DNA of 5,876 nucleotides from Oscillospiraceae bacterium (GTDB lineage: Bacteria; Bacillota; Clostridia; Oscillospirales; Acutalibacteraceae): the NCBI GenBank assembly GCA_902766855.1, contig CACXFE010000017.1:1-5876 (forward strand). Direction: 5' to 3'. Shown here piece after piece: positions 1-4,907 of the stretch. Under the pieces are notes generated by a model that did no database searches, was not told the origin of the DNA, and saw nothing but the letters and a program-made list of their open reading frames with translations. The first letter of the stretch is position 1; every line of letters starts with the position of its first letter. Position numbers and translations under genes: made by a program.

Positions 1-625
1 CAAAGCATTCCTGCAAGAAAGAGCGGGAAAGCCCTTCGGTGCGTTGGCATTCTTTATGAATCTGTTTGTACCGCCGGTTAAAAAGCCGCCCGACGCCCGG
101 CACGGCAAAGCCTAACACCAAAATGATCAGGGCGATGGTTTTATCCATAAACAGCATGGTGCCGATCCCGGCGACGATCTTGGTGATCATGGAAACCAAA
201 TTCGGCAGGATGTTGACAGCGGCCGAAACGATCACATCAATATCCGAGGTGAAGCGATTGAGCAAATCGCCCGAATGATATTCCGACAAAACGGGATACT
301 TCTTGCCGCAAACAGCGGAAAACAAATATTTCCGCAAGGAAATGGTCATTTTGGAATTGGCGACCGTTGTTAAAAAAGATTGCAGTGCAGACAACAGGAT
401 TTGCAGAATGATCACGGCAAATAAAAGGATGCCGTAAGTCCAGAAATTGCCTTTTGCGGAATCGGTAGCCGTGTCCAGCACATACTTGGTTAAAATCGCA
501 AGCGCAACAAACGAGAGGGAAGAAAGCGCGGCGCAGAGTGAATTGATGATGACCACACCAAAATATTTTTTAGAGCGTTTTGCAATCCAATGAAGCGCAG
601 AACGGTTGTTTTCACGGCTTTTCAT
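1..625 (-). CDS. ABC exporter, N-terminal transmembrane domain (partial, runs off left edge)
   Basis: This is the first 208 codons of an ABC transporter of the exporter type (MsbA/LmrA/BmrA-like), a membrane protein that couples ATP hydrolysis to export of a lipid, drug or peptide. It reads without a stop from the ATG at 625-623 down to the window edge. Hydrophobic stretches at about residues 21-48, 62-88, 138-158 and 161-180 fit the first four helices of an ABC_membrane type-1 domain. The family signature is clear at residues 117-132 (HSGDLLNRFTSDIDVI), and RTEGLSRSFLQE near residue 195 matches the cytoplasmic loop before helix 5. The ATPase domain (Walker A, signature, Walker B) would lie outside the window. 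Possible ribosome binding sites on the minus strand are GAGAGG (641-636, 10 bases from the ATG) or AGG (634-632, 6 bases); neither is strong. It is transcribed divergently from the operon to its right. The substrate cannot be told. Many such clostridial exporters are heterodimers, so a partner gene may lie beyond the left edge. Confidence 0.93.
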   Translation of the reverse strand, partial: MKSRENNRSALHWIAKRSKKYFGVVIINSLCAALSSLSFVALAILTKYVLDTATDSAKGNFWTYGILLFAVIILQILLSALQSFLTTVANSKMTISLRKYLFSAVCGKKYPVLSEYHSGDLLNRFTSDIDVIVSAAVNILPNLVSMITKIVAGIGTMLFMDKTIALIILVLGFAVPGVGRLFNRRYKQIHKECQRTEGLSRSFLQECF

Positions 626-661
626 GGGTGACCTGCCTCTCTTTGTACGAAATTGGTAAAA

Positions 662-682
662 TTTATTATAACCGATAATAAA
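662..682. repeat. 8-bp inverted repeat overlapping the exporter promoter
   Basis: The arms TTTATTAT (662-669) and ATAATAAA (675-682) are perfect reverse complements around a 5-base centre (aaccg). The repeat covers the -10 box of the exporter promoter and part of its spacer, so it could be an operator for a dimeric repressor. The arms contain only A and T in a very AT-rich region, so chance is a real alternative. No second copy was noticed elsewhere in the window. Confidence 0.3.
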
Positions 683-693
683 AAAGATTGCAA
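665..693 (-). promoter_or_regulatory. Predicted sigma-A promoter for the ABC exporter gene
   Basis: On the minus strand, TTGCAA (693-688) and TATAAT (670-665) are separated by exactly 17 bases, which is near consensus for the housekeeping sigma factor. Transcription would start near 658, giving a leader of about 30 bases before the ATG at 625. The -35 box is a perfect six-base palindrome and is also the -35 box of the plus-strand promoter. This is a sequence prediction only. Confidence 0.72.
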
Positions 694-716
694 GTGTTAA
701 GAAAAAAGTGTATAAT
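688..716 (+). promoter_or_regulatory. Predicted sigma-A promoter for the six-gene operon
   Basis: TTGCAA (688-693), a 17-base spacer and a perfect TATAAT (711-716) form a near-consensus housekeeping promoter. The start of transcription is expected near 723, leaving a leader of only about 24 bases that contains the ribosome binding site of the gene starting at 747. The -35 box is shared with the divergent minus-strand promoter. No riboswitch or leader structure would fit in so short a leader. Confidence 0.75.
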
Positions 717-731
717 AATGGTAATAACGGA

Positions 732-739
732 AGAAGGAG
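732..739 (+). promoter_or_regulatory. Ribosome binding site that fixes the start at 747
   Basis: AGAAGGAG lies 7 bases before the ATG at 747, an ideal Shine-Dalgarno site and spacing. An in-frame GTG at 708 would lengthen the protein by 13 residues, but it precedes the expected transcription start and abuts the -10 box at 711-716, so it is very unlikely to be used. Confidence 0.8.
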
Positions 740-746
740 TCTGTTT

Positions 747-1262
747 ATGGATACTTTTTTTGAACAAATCGTTTCAGTGAAAAAAGACGGAAAGGCGATC
801 GCGGCGATCATCGGCATTTGGTTTCTTGACGTGGTGCTGGCGTTTCTTCTTTTCACCATCGGAATGCAATTTATCGGCGCGCTGTCGCTTTTATTGGTTT
901 TCGGGTTGTTTTACGGGGCGTTTAAATTATCTACGCGCTTTAATATCGAATACGAATATATTGTGACCAACGGCACCATGGATATTGACAAAATTATCAG
1001 CAAAAGTTCCAGAAAACGGGTGGTTTCCTTTGAATTGCAAACCGTTTCCCGCCTTGAAAAATTTACCCCTGCACAACTGAACAATATCAATCCCAAAGAA
1101 ATTGTGGCGGCCTGCAATTTGAATGATCCCGAGGCTTATTTGATGGTTTCCTCCAAAGAGGGGAAAGGCAATATCGTTTTGGTTTTTGCGCCGGACGAGC
1201 GTGTGCGCGGCGCCATCATCAAGTTTGTACCGAAATTTATTGCCAACAGTGCTTTTCGATAA
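747..1262 (+). CDS. Small two-helix membrane protein, DUF6106-like
   Basis: This encodes 171 residues and is the first gene of the operon. The start is set by AGAAGGAG 7 bases upstream of ATG 747. A short cytoplasm-type N-terminus (residues 1-15, with KKDGK) is followed by two hydrophobic segments at about 17-38 and 41-60, then a soluble domain of about 110 residues. The segment EYEYIVTNGTMDIDKI (68-83), followed by basic SRKR and VVSFELQ, resembles small clostridial membrane proteins annotated as DUF6106, and more loosely the beta-rich, PH-like domains found after paired helices in bacterial membrane proteins. The family assignment is from memory of the pattern and is not certain. No catalytic motif is visible, and the function is unknown. 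The soluble domain probably faces the cytoplasm, because the positively charged residues flank it. It ends 18 bases before the nnr start. Confidence 0.88.
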   Translation: MDTFFEQIVSVKKDGKAIAAIIGIWFLDVVLAFLLFTIGMQFIGALSLLLVFGLFYGAFKLSTRFNIEYEYIVTNGTMDIDKIISKSSRKRVVSFELQTVSRLEKFTPAQLNNINPKEIVAACNLNDPEAYLMVSSKEGKGNIVLVFAPDERVRGAIIKFVPKFIANSAFR

Positions 1263-1280
1263 AGACAAGGGGGCGGCGCT

Positions 1281-2729
1281 TTGAAGATACTGAAAAAAGC
1301 GTCAATCAGGCTCTCGGAACAGCATGCCGTGGACAGCGGCATGTTTTCATTCCGGGACTTGATGGAGCGCGCAGGCAACGAAGCGGCAACGATCCTTTTT
1401 GATCAAATGGATTGCCGCGGCAAGAAAATCGGGGTATACTGCGGCAAGGGCAACAACGGGGGCGACGGCTGTGTGATGGCGGAATGCTTGGCACAGTGCG
1501 GCGCGGAGGTCACTGTTGTGACGCCGTTTGGTGTTCCGCAGACCGAGAATGCCCGCTATTTTTATGAGCGTTTAACGCTTTCAAAGCGCGCAGAACAAGC
1601 CGATCCTTCTCAATTTGATCTGCTGATCGACGCGTTGTACGGGATCGGGCTTGATCGCCCGCTTGATGAGGAAACCGTCCAACTGATCCGTTCGCTGAAC
1701 GAGGCGGAGGCGTTTCGTGTGGCGATTGATCTGCCAAGCGGTGTGGAGGCCGACAGCGGCAAGGTACAGGGGATTGCTTTTTCGGCGGATCTTACGATCA
1801 CTTTTATTGCGTTGAAGCCTTGTTTCGCGTTGCCTTCCGGCTCTGATTTCTGCGGAAAAACCGTGGTGGCGGACATCGGGGTGCAGGCTCTCGGAAACGA
1901 TTTACCGGTGATTGAGCGGCCGGTTTTCCCGAAACGAAAGCATAATGCTCACAAAGGGACTTTCGGCACGGCGGTCATGTTTTGCGGCAGTTACGGCATG
2001 GCGGGTGCCGCGGTTTTAGCGGCGCGCGCGGCTTTACGAAGCGGTTGCGGGATCGTGAAAGCGGTTTTATGCGACGGGATTTACGCTCCTTTCACCGCAT
2101 CAGTTCCCGAAGCGGTCTGTTTGCCGGTCAAGCAAAGTGAAAACGGCACGCTGCCGGGCGATCTTGGTTTGCCGGCGGTGTTATCGGGGGCTTCGGCTGT
2201 TTTGATCGGGTGCGGATGCGGGTGTGACGACCATATCAAAACCCTGGTACGCAGGGTGGCGGAAGAAAGCACTGTACCGCTGGTGATCGACGCGGATGGC
2301 ATAAATGCGATCGGGCGCAGCATAGATATTATTAAAAACTGCAAATCTCCCATGATCTTAACGCCCCATCCCGGAGAAATGGCAAGGCTGACAGGCAAAA
2401 CCGTTGCGGAAGTAGAAGCGGATCGCATAACCGTTGCCAAAGAGTACGCCGCCAAGAGCGGATGTATCCTTGTATTAAAAGGCGCCGATACACTGGTTGC
2501 CGCCCCGAATGGGGATGTTTTTGTAAACCTTACCGGCAATCCCGGTATGGCAAAAGGCGGGTGCGGCGATGTACTTGCCGGGATGCTGGTATCGCTTTTA
2601 GCACAAGGCATTCCGCCGCTTTCCGCCGCCAAAGCCGCTGTTTTTCTGCACGGTGACGCCGGCGACAAAGCGGCCGCCAAGTTAGGGGAGCGCGCCATGC
2701 TCGCTTCGGATCTGATCGGGGAGATCTGA
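1281..2729 (+). CDS. nnr: Bifunctional NAD(P)H-hydrate epimerase / ADP-dependent NAD(P)H-hydrate dehydratase
   Basis: This cytoplasmic repair enzyme of 482 residues restores damaged NAD(P)H hydrates (NADHX, NADPHX). The N-terminal YjeF_N domain (about 1-215) interconverts R and S epimers. The C-terminal ribokinase-like domain (about 220-482) dehydrates the S form using ADP. Epimerase marks are GKGNNGGDG (55-63), DALYGIG (117-123) and AIDLPSGVEADSG (148-160). Dehydratase marks are HKGTFG (224-229), DADGIN (337-342), LTPHPGEMARL (360-370), KGADT (400-404) and NPGMAKGGCGDVLAG (420-434), with D430 the probable catalytic aspartate. Full length matches the fused bacterial family. The start is a TTG with AAGGGGG (1267-1273) 7 bases upstream; starting here gives the usual N-terminus KILKKASIRLSEQHAV, whereas the next ATG (1341) would cut into the domain. 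An oddity is GCGCGCDD at 310-317, where the family commonly has a GPGLG-type loop. It lies 22 bases before the lipoprotein gene with no visible terminator. Confidence 0.96.
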   Translation: MKILKKASIRLSEQHAVDSGMFSFRDLMERAGNEAATILFDQMDCRGKKIGVYCGKGNNGGDGCVMAECLAQCGAEVTVVTPFGVPQTENARYFYERLTLSKRAEQADPSQFDLLIDALYGIGLDRPLDEETVQLIRSLNEAEAFRVAIDLPSGVEADSGKVQGIAFSADLTITFIALKPCFALPSGSDFCGKTVVADIGVQALGNDLPVIERPVFPKRKHNAHKGTFGTAVMFCGSYGMAGAAVLAARAALRSGCGIVKAVLCDGIYAPFTASVPEAVCLPVKQSENGTLPGDLGLPAVLSGASAVLIGCGCGCDDHIKTLVRRVAEESTVPLVIDADGINAIGRSIDIIKNCKSPMILTPHPGEMARLTGKTVAEVEADRITVAKEYAAKSGCILVLKGADTLVAAPNGDVFVNLTGNPGMAKGGCGDVLAGMLVSLLAQGIPPLSAAKAAVFLHGDAGDKAAAKLGERAMLASDLIGEI

Positions 2730-2751
2730 AAAGAAACGAAGGTGCCCGATT

Positions 2752-3279
2752 TTGAAAAAAATATTGCTGTTTCCGCTCTTATTCTTGCCGGTGTTTTTGA
2801 TTTCCTGCTCGGCAAAACAGGGGGTGACTCCGCTTACGCGGGGGATCGCGTTTACCTGCCGGATGACTTGTTATAACGAGTGCTATACCGGCGACGCATT
2901 GATCAGGGAAGACGGAACGGGCAGTTTTACCTTTACTTCGCCGGAAGAAATGCGCGGACTGATGCTGATAGAAGATGAAAACGGCATTGCCGCGGAATTT
3001 CGCGGGCTTCGAATGGAATTTGACGGATTGACCGATCAAAAGCGTTCCTGCGGGGAGTGGCTGTTTGCGGCTTTGAATGACGCCGCGGCACGCAGTGCAA
3101 CAGTGCGGGGAAAAGAACAAACGGTATGCGGAACGGCCGCCGGGCTTGCTTATTGCCTGACGGTGGGAGCAACCGGGCTTCCGATTCGGTTAGATGCCGA
3201 AAAAGCAGGTTTTTGCGTAGAATTTATGAATGTCACCAACCTATCGAAACAGGAGAAGGAAAATGCCGATCATTTTTGA
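2752..3279 (+). CDS. Cysteine-rich lipoprotein of unknown function
   Basis: This is a predicted lipoprotein of 175 residues. The signal peptide is a textbook case: MKK, a hydrophobic core (4-17) and the lipobox LISC, with C19 the lipid-anchored residue, so the mature protein of 157 residues would sit on the outer face of the membrane. The start is TTG 2752, supported by AAGGTG about 7 bases upstream and by the signal peptide beginning right there. The mature part carries seven more cysteines (36, 40, 44, 100, 126, 135, 155), including C-x3-C-x3-C at 36-44. Alternating strands such as GTGSFTFTSPEEMRGLML (56-73) faintly recall LolA/LppX-type lipid-carrier folds, but this is an inference of low weight. 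I do not recognise a named family. The last 17 bases overlap the start of holA and contain its ribosome binding site just upstream, so the two are probably translationally coupled. Confidence 0.88.
   Translation: MKKILLFPLLFLPVFLISCSAKQGVTPLTRGIAFTCRMTCYNECYTGDALIREDGTGSFTFTSPEEMRGLMLIEDENGIAAEFRGLRMEFDGLTDQKRSCGEWLFAALNDAAARSATVRGKEQTVCGTAAGLAYCLTVGATGLPIRLDAEKAGFCVEFMNVTNLSKQEKENADHF
3251..3260 (+). promoter_or_regulatory. Ribosome binding site that fixes the holA start at 3263
   Basis: AGGAGAAGGA lies inside the end of the lipoprotein gene, with AGGAG ending 7 bases before ATG 3263. It rules against the in-frame upstream start at 3230, which would add an 11-residue basic tail (MSPTYRNRRRK) not expected in this family. 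Confidence 0.8.
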
Positions 3280-4321
3280 AGAAGGATTAAAAAAACAGAT
3301 TTCCTCGGATGTTCTTGCGCCGGTTTACATCCTGTTCGGGGATGACGGGTTTCTGAAAAAACGATACGCCGGGAAGTTGTCCTCTCGCGTGGCCGAGCCG
3401 GACGATATTTTCAATTATGCCGTTTTTGAAAATGAATGTGATCTGCAAGAGGTATACGACGCGCTTACGCAATTCCCGATGATGGCCGAGCGCAAGTGCG
3501 TGATCCTGCGCGATTACGATTTTGAACATTGTGCCAAATCGGATTTTGACCGTTTATGCGAATTACTGGCCAGCGGTTGTGACACGGCGTTATTGATCGT
3601 ATGGTTTGACGGCGCCGCGATCGACGCCAAAAAAAATGCAAAATTCAAAAAACTGGTTGCCGCCGCCGAAAAATGCGGCGGGTATGCCGTGCAGTTGGAT
3701 CATAAGAAAGCGCCGGAACTTATTAAAATCCTGACCGACGGCGCCAAAAAGCGCGGCTGCACCATGGATAGCGCTACCGCGCGGTATTTGACCGAAACCG
3801 CCGGACAAGACCTTTTTACTTTACAAAACGAATTGGAAAAATTGTGCCACTATCTTCCGGGCGGGACGATCCGCAAAGAAGATGTAGACGCCGTTTGCAT
3901 CAAAACGCCCGAGGCCTCGGTTTATCAACTTTCCAAAGATATTTTTGCCCGCAATATCGGGCAGGCACTGCAAACACTCGATGAGTTGTTGTTTTTGCGA
4001 TTTGAGCCGATGATGATCCTGTATACCGTATCATCGGCTTTTACGGATATGTTCCGCCTTTACGCCGCGCGGCAAAGCGGGGAAAACCTACAAGCGGTGG
4101 CGGCACAGTTTGGCTATAAGGGAAGGGAATTTGTGTTGGAAAGGGCGGCGCAGAATCTTTCCAAATATGATTTTAAACGATTGAATTGGAGTTTGGAAGC
4201 GTTGGTGGAAGCCGATCGGCAAATGAAATCGTTCGGTGCAAACGAACAGGTGATTTTAGAGCAGTTGATCGTTCGGTTGGTCTATATTCTGTCACGGGGG
4301 GAACGCATTGATCACGCTTGA
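3263..4321 (+). CDS. holA: DNA polymerase III subunit delta
   Basis: HolA (352 residues) is the delta subunit of the clamp loader, which opens the beta sliding clamp and loads it on DNA during replication; its partners are tau/gamma (DnaX), delta-prime and beta. The N-terminal segment PVYILFGDDGFLKKRY (20-35) is the typical opening of the family, which keeps the AAA+ fold without a working ATP site. The middle domain carries GQDLFTLQNELEKLCHY (181-197), and the linker SVYQLSKDIFARNIGQALQTLDELL (219-243, split here only as description) is the usual start of the C-terminal collar domain. The C-terminal ALVEADRQMKSFG (313-325) is also a family hallmark. The length is normal. The start is the ATG at 3263 with AGGAG 7 bases upstream. 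It overlaps the lipoprotein gene by 17 bases and the next gene by 14. In many Firmicutes holA lies next to comEC or rpsT; neither is beside it here. Confidence 0.95.
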   Translation: MPIIFEEGLKKQISSDVLAPVYILFGDDGFLKKRYAGKLSSRVAEPDDIFNYAVFENECDLQEVYDALTQFPMMAERKCVILRDYDFEHCAKSDFDRLCELLASGCDTALLIVWFDGAAIDAKKNAKFKKLVAAAEKCGGYAVQLDHKKAPELIKILTDGAKKRGCTMDSATARYLTETAGQDLFTLQNELEKLCHYLPGGTIRKEDVDAVCIKTPEASVYQLSKDIFARNIGQALQTLDELLFLRFEPMMILYTVSSAFTDMFRLYAARQSGENLQAVAAQFGYKGREFVLERAAQNLSKYDFKRLNWSLEALVEADRQMKSFGANEQVILEQLIVRLVYILSRGERIDHA

Positions 4322-4907
4322 ACAGCCGGTGATTGTGGAAGGAAAATATGATAAAATCGCGCTTGAAAATGTGATCGACGCGTTGATTATCCCCACAAAC
4401 GGTTTTCGCATTTTTAAAGATCGTGAAAAATGCCGCCTGATCAGAGAACTCGCGGCCAAGCACGGTGTGATCGTGATGACGGACAGTGACGGCGCGGGCA
4501 AACTGATCCGCGGATATTTAAAGCAAATCATCGGGGAAGCAGAGATCATTCAGGTTTATCTGCCGCGTGTGCCGGGGAAGGAAAAGAGGAAAAGCCATGC
4601 CTCCAAAGAAGGCGTGTTGGGCGTGGAAGGCTTTTCGCCTGATGAACTCCGCCGTGCGTTGACGGACTGCGGCGTGTTTCTTTCCGAAAAGCCGCGCACG
4701 CCCGCCGTTACCAAAGCGGATTTATTTGCGGCGGGGCTTTCCGGCGGGCAAAACAGCAGGGAAGCGCGGCAGCGGTTTTGCGCTTTCCTCGGATGGCCGG
4801 ATAATTTAACAACTCCCGGTTTACTGGACATCATCAACCGCATTTTTACAGCGGAAGAATGGAAACAGAAGGTGGCGGAATGGCAAAGCAATTCGGACAA
4901 AAAATAA
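4308..4907 (+). CDS. Toprim-DUF4093 protein, ribonuclease M5-like
   Basis: This 199-residue protein is built like ribonuclease M5 (RnmV), the Firmicute enzyme that matures 5S rRNA precursor. The N-terminal Toprim domain has the conserved glutamate in VIVEGKYDK (8-16, E11) and the acidic pair in MTDSDGAGKLIR (57-68, D59 and D61), which together bind the catalytic metal. The C-terminal DUF4093 part runs from about 80 and includes YLPRVPGKEKR, GVLGVEG and KADLFAAGLSGG (136-147). It differs from the B. subtilis pattern as I remember it (VEGRDDT, IETNGS, TDPDFPG) by reading VEGKYDK, IPTNGF and TDSDGAG. It may therefore be a clostridial paralogue rather than the 5S enzyme itself, so I give no symbol. 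The start is TTG 4308, after a G-rich stretch (4296-4302), and lies inside the holA end; the Toprim motif is so near the N-terminus that no later start is possible. It lacks its common neighbour rsmA/ksgA. Confidence 0.9.
   Translation: MITLEQPVIVEGKYDKIALENVIDALIIPTNGFRIFKDREKCRLIRELAAKHGVIVMTDSDGAGKLIRGYLKQIIGEAEIIQVYLPRVPGKEKRKSHASKEGVLGVEGFSPDELRRALTDCGVFLSEKPRTPAVTKADLFAAGLSGGQNSREARQRFCAFLGWPDNLTTPGLLDIINRIFTAEEWKQKVAEWQSNSDKK

Noticed and set aside
66..278. Short plus-strand open frame in the first 300 bases
   Set aside because: It is a shadow of the minus-strand ABC exporter, whose transmembrane signature covers the same bases.
795..802. Palindrome GCGATCGC
   Set aside because: It lies in the coding sequence of the membrane protein (Ala-Ile-Ala codons), has no second phased copy, and has no regulatory context.
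2727..2755. Possible terminator or internal promoter between nnr and the lipoprotein gene
   Set aside because: The 22-base gap has no GC-rich hairpin with a T run and no -10/-35 pair; the run of A after 2754 is the Lys codons of the signal peptide.
2081..2815. Long antisense open frame of 244 codons on the minus strand
   Set aside because: It lies opposite nnr and the lipoprotein signal peptide, is rich in Ser, Ala and Pro as antisense frames typically are, has no domain motif, and the plus-strand frame is unmistakably Nnr.
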